A stretch of 64,000 bases of DNA from Lodderomyces elongisporus. Its lineage: Eukaryota; Ascomycota; Pichiomycetes; Serinales; Debaryomycetaceae. The DNA is taken from contig NC_083677.1 in the NCBI RefSeq assembly GCF_030384665.1, forward strand, positions 620,001-684,000, in the 5' to 3' direction. The translations under genes were made by a program, and so were the position numbers. Positions 31,556-40,694 of this stretch are shown here, piece by piece; positions within the stretch are counted from its first letter, which is position 1, and every line of letters begins with the position of its first letter. The notes below the pieces were generated by a model that was not told where the DNA came from, did no database searches, and saw nothing but the letters and a program-made list of their open reading frames with translations.

Positions 31556-34282
31556 TTATTCAACGGAAACAACACTCTCCAAATCAATATCATTCAATAC
31601 CTTTTGTTGATGGTGGATCTTACTCAACATCTGCTTGAAAAATCCGGAGCTCAATTCTGCATCCTTAATGTACTTTTCCAACTTCTCCTTTTGAACTACA
31701 CGTTTATCAATACTTGTTTGGAAATTGTTCATCACTTGTCTCGCTGGGAAGTTGAGTACCAGACGACATTCACTAGAGATACGCGTCGAGTTGTTATGCA
31801 CATAGTTCATTGCATGAATTTGCCTCTTGATCTTTCGGGCCTGTTTTCTTGGTAATGCATTTGGGATATCGCTTATGAGATAGTAAATGGCAATCCCTGA
31901 AACACCAATCAATACAGGCAACGCAACTTTTTTCACCACAGCGGGTGTCACATAATGGCTAAATTGATAAATCTTATTCACCAAAGCACCAGCCGTCAAA
32001 AGTTTTCCTGAAGAATAAATAGTATGCAAGGTTATCTGAGTTGGAAGCTGGTTCTTCAAGGCCAAGGCATTCGAGGGTATCTGAGTAATTACCGAAACGG
32101 GGTTAAAGTAAGAAATTTGTCTTGCAGTGTGATTGACATATGATTCCGGCAACCCAACAAACACCAAAAAGGATTCCATAGATGGGTCAAAAAAGTCAGA
32201 AACTTCAATTGTATCTTCAATGTTTTTGCCAATATCATCTTTTATTCTAGAAAACATCAAATCGGAATTGAATTTCTTGTCATGAAGAAATTCTTCATTC
32301 AATGTATTTCTACCAAATGCAACAATCTCGTCAACTTTTTGGGCAGTTAGTTGCCTTGCCATATCCTCACACTTGAAAACAGCATCACCCACAACATCAA
32401 TCATGGCCAATTGCGACTCCCTGGCATACTCAAATAAGAATTGCAACCCATTGTATTCTACAACAGGCTTGTCACCCAAATTATCAATGACATAATTGAT
32501 CTCTCTTGTGGTGTCATTGTAGATCTTGGTACAGGTGGCTTCCGTGAGAGCACTGATTGTATCAGCAATTCTGTGCGATTTGTGTATTATTTCATTCACT
32601 TTAGGGGCAACTTGACTTGTGAGCTCTTGTAACTTCTCTCGTTTCTCGTCGTTATATATTTTCTCATTGATTGTGGAAAGTGTTTGCAAATCTTGCAAAA
32701 GGTTTAACAAATAACTCTTTGCAGGAAGAAGTTTTGAAATGGATCTTTTTTCCAAAATGAATTTGCGTAGCGATGCTTCAAGCAAATCAAAATCCGGATG
32801 GTCAGGTCTGTTATCATCATTATTGTTATTACCGTCGTCGTCATCTCCACCATCTCCACCATCATCGCCACCGTTTGGGTTGTTTCCATTACTAACCTCC
32901 TCTGAGCTGACAAAGTGTATAAATTCGGACGCGTTCTTGTAGGTGTCTGGTGACAAGTTCTTGATCTGATCAAGTATTCTCCTCTTGCACTTTTCCTTAT
33001 CCTTGATTCCATCAAACTTGTTCACAACAATAAAAACATACCTTTTCTCATTAGCAGCAGCGGCAATAAATTCCTTTGCAGAAAGAGTAAAGTGGTTTTC
33101 CGCACTAACGACAAAGACAACAAGATCAATCTCCTCCTGACGTGAAAAAACTTCAGTTGTTTGAAAAGAATCCATATTTAGCCCGGGAGCATCAATCAAC
33201 TTGATGTCGATAACTCCATTATGAAGCAAACTTTCTTGGAATGAGCGATGATCCAACACATAAACCTTTAATAGTTTAAACTTGTCGCAATCGTATACCA
33301 ATTCTTCTAAATCCTTTAACAAATGGACTTCATAAGTAGACTCATCTTTTATATCGTACTCCTTTTCAATGGGTACAGCGTGCACTTCTTCCCTACCATG
33401 ATTTTCGGCCTTGGCATCAATGACTTCGCAGAATACCGATGTACATGGTTGTTGATCCTCGGGTAAAATTTTTCTCCTCAATAATGCATTACAAAATGTC
33501 GACTTTCCCGCATTCAAGTCACCAGTAACAAATACCTTTGACGACGTGTCATCAACCCTCTCCTTTAAATTGTGCAAATATTTGATCTGCAGCATAAGTT
33601 TCTTTTCCAAAAGACTAGCTATTGATTTCTTATCCAAATTTGCCACCAAATTATCGTCGCCGTGGCCGCCCTTGATGTTGATCTTTAAGATTCTAAATTC
33701 TGGAAGATCTTTTTGAGTCTGTTCTTCTGCCATTTTCTGCTTCGATAACTGTTTAATACTTGTATTTCTCCTCACCAAAGCCAAATGGGCCTTGGCACTA
33801 TTTAGTAGTATTTTTTGGTCATCTTCAATCTCCGTTGGGTAAAAAACAGGTCTATCTTTATTTTCAGCCAGTAGCTCATTTATCAACTGCACTGTGTGGT
33901 TGATACATCTATCCAAAGAAATTCTATTCTCGTTATATCGAAGTTGCAGGATGGATGCATTCATATGTTGACGATGTTTTAATGATAGATCGTGCTTCAC
34001 ATCGCCTCGACTGGTGCTGCTGCTGCCGCTGCTGCCACCGCGATCAATACCATTACTACCATCCTGGCCGTTAACCAATGTGCTTCCATCATGTGTTAAT
34101 TGACTTTCTCCAGGTACATAAACCAAATGCGCAGGATTATTGTTCCCGATCAAGGTCTTTGTATCATTATCATCATCATCAACATCATCATCATTCTCAT
34201 TACTATTGAGAATATTGTCATGTTTATTTGGAACATGCTCATGATTATTCTTGCCGTTAGGTAAATGGGAAAAACTACTCAT
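31556..34282 (-). CDS. FZO1: Mitofusin-type outer-membrane GTPase Fzo1
   Basis: 908 residues from the ATG at 34282 (S. cerevisiae 855). The GTPase domain has P-loop GDLNAGKSTFC with K260, the switch DAPGLN and the NKFD specificity motif. An early heptad region precedes it, and two C-terminal hydrophobic stretches (around LLTAGALVNKIYQF and VALPVLIGVSGIAIYYLIS) would anchor it in the outer membrane, followed by a coiled-coil tail. Asp/Asn/Gly-rich inserts lie near the N-terminus and after the G domain (GGDDGGDGGDD). It fuses mitochondria by tethering and GTP hydrolysis. The gene diverges from DAL3. Confidence 0.95.
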   Translation of the reverse strand: MSSFSHLPNGKNNHEHVPNKHDNILNSNENDDDVDDDDNDTKTLIGNNNPAHLVYVPGESQLTHDGSTLVNGQDGSNGIDRGGSSGSSSTSRGDVKHDLSLKHRQHMNASILQLRYNENRISLDRCINHTVQLINELLAENKDRPVFYPTEIEDDQKILLNSAKAHLALVRRNTSIKQLSKQKMAEEQTQKDLPEFRILKINIKGGHGDDNLVANLDKKSIASLLEKKLMLQIKYLHNLKERVDDTSSKVFVTGDLNAGKSTFCNALLRRKILPEDQQPCTSVFCEVIDAKAENHGREEVHAVPIEKEYDIKDESTYEVHLLKDLEELVYDCDKFKLLKVYVLDHRSFQESLLHNGVIDIKLIDAPGLNMDSFQTTEVFSRQEEIDLVVFVVSAENHFTLSAKEFIAAAANEKRYVFIVVNKFDGIKDKEKCKRRILDQIKNLSPDTYKNASEFIHFVSSEEVSNGNNPNGGDDGGDGGDDDDGNNNNDDNRPDHPDFDLLEASLRKFILEKRSISKLLPAKSYLLNLLQDLQTLSTINEKIYNDEKREKLQELTSQVAPKVNEIIHKSHRIADTISALTEATCTKIYNDTTREINYVIDNLGDKPVVEYNGLQFLFEYARESQLAMIDVVGDAVFKCEDMARQLTAQKVDEIVAFGRNTLNEEFLHDKKFNSDLMFSRIKDDIGKNIEDTIEVSDFFDPSMESFLVFVGLPESYVNHTARQISYFNPVSVITQIPSNALALKNQLPTQITLHTIYSSGKLLTAGALVNKIYQFSHYVTPAVVKKVALPVLIGVSGIAIYYLISDIPNALPRKQARKIKRQIHAMNYVHNNSTRISSECRLVLNFPARQVMNNFQTSIDKRVVQKEKLEKYIKDAELSSGFFKQMLSKIHHQQKVLNDIDLESVVSVE

Positions 34283-34708
34283 TAATAATGATTGTCTTTT
34301 AGAGTGTGTGATTAGAAAATGTTCGAGTTATAATCGAAAGTGATGTGTGAACTACAAATGTTCTCAGTGGCACACTCTTGTAAACCTACTTTTAATTTCA
34401 AAATATATATATTTATTCAATAATATTTTTTTTTTTTTTCTAAAACAAAATAAAAAGAGACAATTTAGGAATCAGGTTCTTGCTAAAAAAAAATAAATAA
34501 TAAAAAGTAAAAAATGAAATGATCTTCTTTATTGAATATATTGCTAGACATGAAGTATATAATAAAAATTTGTAAAAATTATCAAGGTAATAAGTAAATT
34601 GCCAATTAAAATGGGCACGTGATCTGGGCATTTAACTCCGGGTGCACAATAGTTTCACGTGATATTAGTATATACACCACACCCTTTCAAACTCCTTCTC
34701 TATTGCTT

Positions 34709-34724
34709 CTCGGATAAATCCGAG
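34709..34724 (+). promoter_or_regulatory. Zn-cluster palindrome TCGG-N6-CCGA upstream of DAL3
   Basis: CTCGGATAAATCCGAG is a perfect inverted repeat of 7 bp with a 2-bp centre. Its core TCGG-N6-CCGA is the consensus described for the purine-utilisation activator UaY of Aspergillus, and CGG-N6-CCG is also the Ppr1 geometry. It lies 167 bp upstream of the DAL3 ATG. Binding is inferred. Confidence 0.55.
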
Positions 34725-34744
34725 TTTAAACTACACACATCCTT

Positions 34745-34750
34745 GATAAG
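34745..34750 (+). promoter_or_regulatory. GATAAG site upstream of DAL3
   Basis: GATAAG 141 bp before the ATG fits the GATA-factor sites (Gln3/Gat1 type) that put allantoin-pathway genes under nitrogen catabolite control. A single hexamer is weak evidence alone. Confidence 0.35.
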
Positions 34751-34890
34751 AGACAGAGAGACAGAGAGACAGAGAGACAGTATGTGTTTGTTTCTATGTG
34801 TATATGTGTATTCTCATGTTCCACAATTTTCAAACCAAAAAACTTCCTCACATTCAGTGTAAAAAATAAACCCCATTGATTTGGTCAAGG

Positions 34891-35535
34891 ATGGTTCTCA
34901 AGACTTTTGAATTGACCCAAAGGCTACATATCGTAGCTGAACCATTGACTCCTGAGTCATTTGCACCTTATGGCGGAGTCATCAGTGCAGATCATCAAAT
35001 ATCTGGAGTAAATACTTCACAAGCAAACTATGGAACTGCAATCAAACTACACAAGGTTGCACCAGTGGTGAACAACTACAAAATTGCTCCTAGTGGGAAA
35101 GAAGAAACGGCAAATTGGAACATTTTTCGTTGCAAGGCACCTACGCATTTGATCAAACACGGTGGTTCAAAATCTGTTTATTTATCAAAAGTATTGGAGA
35201 GACACCCATTCACTACACAAACGTTCTTACCTTTAGGACAAGATCTCCACAAAATATCCTATTTAGTGATTGTTGCTGAAACAGACCAAAGTACAAAAGA
35301 AAAATTGCCCAACCCAAAAAAAATCAGAGCTTTCGTATGTAAGGGAAACCAATCTGTGACGTACGGTGCTGGGATCTGGCATGCACCAATGGTTGTCATT
35401 GATGAAACAATACCATATCTTGATTTTGCAGTCTTTATACATGAAAACAGTGTTGCAGACGAAGACTGTCAAGAATGCTACTTTGAGCCGGGAAATAACG
35501 TTGAATATACTACACTCGGTTCACCAAAACTTTAG
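34891..35535 (+). CDS. DAL3: Ureidoglycolate lyase (allantoin pathway)
   Basis: 214 residues from the ATG at 34891 (MVLKTFELTQ). An in-frame TTG 15 bases upstream is rejected. Family blocks are AEPLTPESFAPYGGVI near the N-terminus, ERHPFTTQTFLPLGQD in the middle, and GAGIWHAPMVVI with DFAVFIHEN near the end, as in fungal Dal3. It splits ureidoglycolate into glyoxylate and urea, the last step of purine/allantoin breakdown for nitrogen. No other DAL gene is in the window, so the species does not show a DAL cluster here. The upstream palindrome and GATAAG fit control by purine and nitrogen status. Confidence 0.94.
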   Translation: MVLKTFELTQRLHIVAEPLTPESFAPYGGVISADHQISGVNTSQANYGTAIKLHKVAPVVNNYKIAPSGKEETANWNIFRCKAPTHLIKHGGSKSVYLSKVLERHPFTTQTFLPLGQDLHKISYLVIVAETDQSTKEKLPNPKKIRAFVCKGNQSVTYGAGIWHAPMVVIDETIPYLDFAVFIHENSVADEDCQECYFEPGNNVEYTTLGSPKL

Positions 35536-35552
35536 TTAATGTCTCATCATAT

Positions 35553-36653
35553 TTAAAGAAAATTTATAAAGTCATCAACACATTCTGCAGCATATCGCTC
35601 TCGTTCTTCTCCAGAAAGAGTTTCAGCCTTTTGCCGTGCCAAGACCAATCTTGTCAATAGATATTCTAAATTGTCTTCATTATTATTGCTATTATCGTTT
35701 TTGTTATCATTTTTGTCATCATTTTTGTCATCATTTTGGTCATCATATTTATCATTATCATTGTTATACACCTCTCTATTGGCATATAATTCATTTTCCT
35801 CTTCATTTTCGTTTTCTTCAACCCGCAAATCCTCTTGCTGGGGCTGTTTCTTTACCAAAGGATCTTCCAAGGCTTTGATTTTTGCTCTATTACGTTCTTC
35901 CTTCATTTTCGAGTCCTGAACATTTGGAAAAGATGCTGGATCTATATTGGGCCAGTCATGCGACTCCATTACTTCTCTCACTCGTTCCTTGCCTTGTTTC
36001 TCTCCAAATTCATTTTTACCTGTTGCTTGCAAGTTGATGAACTCAATTGCATGCGACATTACCAAATCCTCTATTTCTTCCATCTTTTGATTTAAAGGCT
36101 GTGCTCCGCAAGGTACTGACGCCACAACTACGCAAAAACTATCATCATTCAATTGAGCTCGCAATATATCAAGAATATCCAAGGCTTGCTCGATATACTC
36201 CAACCCATCCAGTGTTGCATTTATTGTAAATATCACTCCGTTCAAAACGGTACGCAACTCCGACATCGAGTCATCGCCAAACAGCTTAGACCAAGCTTTA
36301 AACAGTCGAAGCTTTTCGTCATCCGATATAACATGCATTTCTTTGATCTCTTCTGTACCCTCCCTTTCAATCTTTTCACTTTGCTGTATGTGTTGTGGTT
36401 GTTCTTGCTGCTTCTGCAGCTGTTGCAGGTACTCCTTCTTCACCAGTCGTTCTTCGGGAAACTCATCAATGAAGATGTTGAGATCTATATCATAATATTT
36501 GGTTATGATTCTGGTTTTCTCTATAATTCCACTGTGACTATTCCTTTCAGTATCGAAGGCTATGCTTTCGTTTTCTCGCTGTGTAATTGCATCGACAATG
36601 CGTAGCTTTCCACTATTTGGTGGTCCTAGAACTAAAATATGATTTGGAAACAT
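35553..36653 (-). CDS. IRC6: Irc6-like small GTPase-like clathrin adaptor cofactor (p34 family)
   Basis: 366 residues from the ATG at 36653. The N-terminus NHILVLGPPNSGKLRIVDAI is a P-loop-like start, followed by a Rab-like half-domain (DIDLNIFIDEFPEE, GVIFTINATLDGLEYIEQALDILDILRAQ, SFCVVVASVPC). This arrangement matches Irc6 and the alpha/gamma-adaptin-binding p34 family, which regulate AP-1 clathrin coats. Q-rich (about 80-95) and Asp/Asn repeats (about 305-335, KNDDKNDDKNDN) enlarge it against S. cerevisiae Irc6 (237). Its stop lies 17 bp from the DAL3 stop. It diverges from SEC15, 279 bp apart. Confidence 0.78.
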   Translation of the reverse strand: MFPNHILVLGPPNSGKLRIVDAITQRENESIAFDTERNSHSGIIEKTRIITKYYDIDLNIFIDEFPEERLVKKEYLQQLQKQQEQPQHIQQSEKIEREGTEEIKEMHVISDDEKLRLFKAWSKLFGDDSMSELRTVLNGVIFTINATLDGLEYIEQALDILDILRAQLNDDSFCVVVASVPCGAQPLNQKMEEIEDLVMSHAIEFINLQATGKNEFGEKQGKERVREVMESHDWPNIDPASFPNVQDSKMKEERNRAKIKALEDPLVKKQPQQEDLRVEENENEEENELYANREVYNNDNDKYDDQNDDKNDDKNDNKNDNSNNNEDNLEYLLTRLVLARQKAETLSGEERERYAAECVDDFINFL

Positions 36654-36932
36654 AATATTGAAGAGAAATGCGTGAGGAGAAGAGCAGCGAGTTTAGAAAG
36701 AAGGTGGAAGGAGGGGGCAGCAAAGAGTAGGGAAATGAAATTTTGGTAGAGTGAGGGAAAGTTGACAACTATTCTGTTTTACTGCAAAATCAATTATTAT
36801 CAATAATGGCCGGAAAATCCGCGCTCGACATTATAAAATATTCTACAAATGACTATAAACATATAGCGCCGATTGCGTACAATATTTGTCAATACGAATC
36901 ACAACATCACGGTACTTTACACTTTTCATAAT

Positions 36933-39728
36933 ATGCTGGCAAGTCTTTTGAATGGAGCCGTGTCAAATGGACATGGTCGAAGTAATGGGAAATCGACAAA
37001 CTCAAAACGAGGCACAGAGGATTCTGAAAGCAAAGATGCAAGTAAAGAAAGCGCAGCAGTCGATTCGATCCAGCTCGAAAGCTTATTACTACTAGACGAT
37101 GATTTGTTTCAAAATACACTCAATTCAGATGACTATGTGGAGAATTTAGCTCCATTGATCAAAAATGCAGTGAGACAAAATGGACTCACCGAGATGATAA
37201 CCAAGCTCAACAACTTTGTCAAGTTAAAAGACGAGGAGTTGAACGAAGTGTCTATGAATTCAATGGGAGAAATTAATCAGTGTATGGATACGATTGCGAG
37301 TATACATAAGGAGGCAGACCAGTTGAATCGACAGTTTCTTTCTGTTAGTCAAAGCTTGGGCAAATCTGCAATTGAATTGATGACAAAGAAGAAAAATTAT
37401 GTCAAATATAAAGATGTTTGTCGAAGAATTAGCGAAGCACAGGTTGTTCTTCTCGAGTGTATACAAGTGTTGGAATTGATGAACCGAATATTGGAACTCA
37501 TCAAGCACACAAAGTACTTTCTGGCTTTGAAGTTGATTGATGAGCTCACCAATATTCACATTCAAAAAGTGAATGAGTTTAGTTTTGCCAAAAAGATTGT
37601 TGATTCAATACCACACTTGACCAAGATGGTGAAAGATGACTCGTTTGAGAACTTGACCAAATGGTTATCGATCAACTTGGAAAGAAAGTTGCCAAATATT
37701 GGAGACTCGTTATATGATAGTTTGTATGTTTTACAGGGAAATTGGCTAGAATGCAAGAGGCGGAATCCTACGTATTTACCATATAAATTGAATTCACCCG
37801 TTGAACTAAGCGTTCGTGATTCTAAACTGAACTACGATGTTTTCAAAGATGAAACAATGCAGATTCCATTGGATAGCGTTTACGATGCGATCCTTGTGTA
37901 TCGTACTTTGAACGAGCTAGAAAATCTCAGCACAGTTTACTACAAAGAATGGATGAAGAAATATAGCAGAATAATCTATCCACTCACATCTGTTGCTTCC
38001 AACAAAAAGGATATTGTATTTACGGCAAAGGAACTTGACGAGTACTTACGAAAGATTGCCGCTTTCTTTGTCATGGATAAGCAATTGAATATCTTGACAA
38101 AATTCCAATTGAGGACAAATGCTCAAGCAGATGAACTATGGATGTCATATGTTTCCAAATTAAAGCCAGTTCTTTTGCATAACCTAAAAAATTATGATTT
38201 CTACTCCCTTGATGAATTGAGTAATTTCAAGGATATCATTGGAGACTTTATACAAATTATGGACTCGAACGAATACGATGTAAGTGAATTATATGAAGTG
38301 TTGATGATTATCTTTAAGGACCATTTTGCGCCATTAGTTGTGCAATTCTTTAGAAGAAAATTTATTGAGTCATTGCAATCGGAGTTTTATACTGCTTTAC
38401 AAATCGACGAAGAGGACTACGACACTATTATGAAGCGAATCTTTTATGAAAGCAATGCATCATTTGCACCTAGAAATGTCAAAAGTTTCCCTGTGAAGTT
38501 TCCATTTAGTGAAGATTATGTTCATTTTTGTGGGTTTGTGCGACAGCTTATTAACCGAACATTGAAATTTCTCAATGAGTATTACAGCTATGAAGTCAGT
38601 GAGATTAATGATATCATAGTTAATCAGATTGTTGAAGTGTTTTTGGGGGACAAGAAAGGTTTTGGTGTTGCGTGGGAGATTGAGGATTTCATCAATAAAA
38701 ATGCCAACAACAAGGAAGTTATTGCACAAAGCTTTGTTAACTCAGAATACTATCTTTTGAGTCTATACAAAATTGGTGTTTTGCTAAACCAAAGGTTGCG
38801 ACAAAATACAGGTATGGGTATTCAAAACATCGACACTAACGAAGCATTCACACTTCATGCTGTTGACACTTTTATCCAATTGCGCAAATACTCCGAAGAT
38901 ACTGTCTACAAAATGATTGATACGAAAATTTCAGAATTATTGGGCTTGGTCGAATACGACGAATACTTGCCCGTTGAGCGCAACACAGAGGCCAACTTTG
39001 CAGTTAAGGATTTTGCCATGTTTTTGGAAAATTTATTCACTTCAATCTTTGAGAACTTCCCTTCCCAGTTGCGTACCTTGGGTTTGTTCAGAAGTTACGA
39101 TTTTGTCTCACAACATTTCTTGGGAGTATTGAAAAACGCCGACGTATTTAATGAGATTTTCATTGATAATTTTGATTTAGATATCAAGTACTTGGAAAAA
39201 TCCATGAAGAATTTGAATGCTTCGACAAATGAGGATAAAGATTCCTCGCAAGGCAATGTTTCTGTCGACTCGACATTTTCAGAGTTGAGACAAATAATTG
39301 ATTTATTAAAGTCTAAAAACTATGAAGAGTACATGTCCAATAGCTCATTTAGAATGAGGCAATATAACAGCATCAAATTTGAAGATGGAAAGAAGCTCAT
39401 TATGAAAATGCAAGGTGTTAGATTTGTTAACTCTTCTACCTCGAATATACAAGCCAACTCGGAAGCACCACCTCTTTCTAGAGCGCAACTGCCAGTTCAA
39501 CGAGGTGGCACTATCAAATCATTATCCCATTCCATATCGGGCTCCAACTTTGCCAATATATTAGGTGGTGGTAACGGTAATAAGAATCGTGATGAAGATG
39601 CTGTATCAAATACATCGATGACTAGTTTGGAGTCGTCCAACACTGCACCGAATATAAATACAGCAACAACGACTTCCAACAAGTTTTCACACTTTACAGA
39701 TAGATTCAAACCTAGTAGTGCAAGGTAA
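36933..39728 (+). CDS. SEC15: Exocyst subunit Sec15
   Basis: 931 residues from the ATG at 36933. The TTG-opened upstream extension is rejected. The N-terminal helical region (LIKNAVRQNGLTEMITKLNNF, then CRRISEAQVVLLECIQVLELMNRI), YLPYKLNSPVELSVRD and the C-terminal helical bundle agree with Sec15. Sec15 bridges Rab GTPase Sec4 on secretory vesicles to the exocyst at the plasma membrane. Codon 197 is CTG inside KYF-x-ALKLIDEL, where the family usually has a small or polar residue, so reading it as Ser fits better. The last 100 residues are a Ser/Asn-rich tail. Confidence 0.95.
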   Translation: MLASLLNGAVSNGHGRSNGKSTNSKRGTEDSESKDASKESAAVDSIQLESLLLLDDDLFQNTLNSDDYVENLAPLIKNAVRQNGLTEMITKLNNFVKLKDEELNEVSMNSMGEINQCMDTIASIHKEADQLNRQFLSVSQSLGKSAIELMTKKKNYVKYKDVCRRISEAQVVLLECIQVLELMNRILELIKHTKYFLALKLIDELTNIHIQKVNEFSFAKKIVDSIPHLTKMVKDDSFENLTKWLSINLERKLPNIGDSLYDSLYVLQGNWLECKRRNPTYLPYKLNSPVELSVRDSKLNYDVFKDETMQIPLDSVYDAILVYRTLNELENLSTVYYKEWMKKYSRIIYPLTSVASNKKDIVFTAKELDEYLRKIAAFFVMDKQLNILTKFQLRTNAQADELWMSYVSKLKPVLLHNLKNYDFYSLDELSNFKDIIGDFIQIMDSNEYDVSELYEVLMIIFKDHFAPLVVQFFRRKFIESLQSEFYTALQIDEEDYDTIMKRIFYESNASFAPRNVKSFPVKFPFSEDYVHFCGFVRQLINRTLKFLNEYYSYEVSEINDIIVNQIVEVFLGDKKGFGVAWEIEDFINKNANNKEVIAQSFVNSEYYLLSLYKIGVLLNQRLRQNTGMGIQNIDTNEAFTLHAVDTFIQLRKYSEDTVYKMIDTKISELLGLVEYDEYLPVERNTEANFAVKDFAMFLENLFTSIFENFPSQLRTLGLFRSYDFVSQHFLGVLKNADVFNEIFIDNFDLDIKYLEKSMKNLNASTNEDKDSSQGNVSVDSTFSELRQIIDLLKSKNYEEYMSNSSFRMRQYNSIKFEDGKKLIMKMQGVRFVNSSTSNIQANSEAPPLSRAQLPVQRGGTIKSLSHSISGSNFANILGGGNGNKNRDEDAVSNTSMTSLESSNTAPNINTATTTSNKFSHFTDRFKPSSAR

Positions 39729-39793
39729 ATAAAAGTATTTCTTCTTTTGTAATTTCTATTGTTTATTTTTCTTTCTTTTTTCTTTTTATTTTT

Positions 39794-39803
<10 letters not shown>

Positions 39804-39824
<21 letters not shown>
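39804..39824 (+). repeat. T-run followed by poly-G run (21 G)
   Basis: A T run of about 15 passes directly into 21 G, 75 bp downstream of the SEC15 stop and about 100 bp downstream of the convergent small gene's stop. Confidence 0.95.
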
Positions 39825-39826
<2 letters not shown>

Positions 39827-39926
39827 GTGGCAAGGTCAGGAGGGAACCGTATCCTTTTCTTCCAAATTTTTTAACAAGTACATGATCTATTGTATCATCA
39901 ATACAAGTATTCTATAGAAATTGCAT

Positions 39927-40304
39927 TTATTTCCAAAACTTTAAAAATCTGAACCATCTTTGAGTCTGTTGTTGTTGTTGCTGCTGTTGGTGTTGCAATT
40001 CATTATTTTTCAAATCTACAAGTGTTTGTATTTCTTGTTCCAATTCTGTTGATTGTTGCTTAAACTTTTTCTCCAACTCATAGTACTCTGAATTGGTCCA
40101 TACGGTGTTTAAGAATAAGTATGTTCCTAGCGCCATCACCAATGTGTTGAAAATTGCATGACTAAATTGTGAAATCTTTGGTTTTGATGGTTGCGGCAGT
40201 CTAGGATTTTCAATGGAAATTGTATATGGCCTAGTTACCAATCGTTTCACCAAATGGGAGCTGTGATTTGGAAATGATATATATATACTTGCCCTGTTTA
40301 ACAT
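39927..40304 (-). CDS. Small single-pass, probably mitochondrial membrane protein
   Basis: 125 residues from the ATG at 40304. The longer frame opens with GTG and runs over a TATG microsatellite, so it is not coding. The first ~35 residues have Arg/Lys, Ser and no acidic residues until SIENPRLP, as in a mitochondrial presequence. Residues about 58-78 (IFNTLVMALGTYLFLNTVW) form one membrane span, followed by a short coiled coil, polyGln and a WFRFLKFWK tail. The plan resembles small inner-membrane assembly factors such as Ina17, but I see no sequence match strong enough to name it. Confidence 0.65.
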   Translation of the reverse strand: MLNRASIYISFPNHSSHLVKRLVTRPYTISIENPRLPQPSKPKISQFSHAIFNTLVMALGTYLFLNTVWTNSEYYELEKKFKQQSTELEQEIQTLVDLKNNELQHQQQQQQQQTQRWFRFLKFWK

Positions 40305-40611
40305 TGTTGTATGTATGAATGTATGTATGTATGAATGTATGTATGTATGAATGTATGTATGTATGTATGTATGAATATGTGTGTCTTTGTCTGTGTATGT
40401 GTGTGGGATCCAGGATAGTGAGGGGGAGCGGGGGAAGTGGTTGAGAAGTTCCACTACTTAGATTTGGTGATGTCTATTTGGGCTCAAGCGATCTAGAAAG
40501 TCGCAAAAAGTTTTGATGGGCTCTTGTGTGCGTGTGTGTGATCTTCCTTTTTTTTTGGCATTTTTTTTTCCTTCAATTAAATGCTAACAAGAATCTAAAC
40601 GAGATCCTTCC

Positions 40612-40642
<31 letters not shown>

Positions 40643-40694
40643 TATTTGGCATAGCCTTTTTGAAAACCTATATTGATTCGTACAACTAAACTAA
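40305..40694. other. Divergent promoter of the small membrane-protein gene and COX11
   Basis: A TATG/TATGAATG microsatellite (about 40310-40376) starts 6 bases upstream of the small gene's ATG, so it probably lies in its 5' leader. A TG repeat (near 40377-40405) and a (TA)n (about 40612-40635) lie 60 bp before COX11. Confidence 0.75.

Larger units (their letters stand above)
34283..34890. promoter_or_regulatory. Divergent FZO1-DAL3 promoter region
   Basis: Contains two CACGTG E-boxes 40 bp apart (34616-34621 and 34656-34661, both followed by AT), the palindrome at 34709-34724, GATAAG at 34745-34750 and a (GACAGAGA)n repeat at about 34751-34780. No gene lies inside. Confidence 0.6.

Noticed and set aside
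39927..40454. 175-residue version of the small membrane protein
   Set aside because: N-terminal 50 codons are GTG-opened microsatellite sequence.
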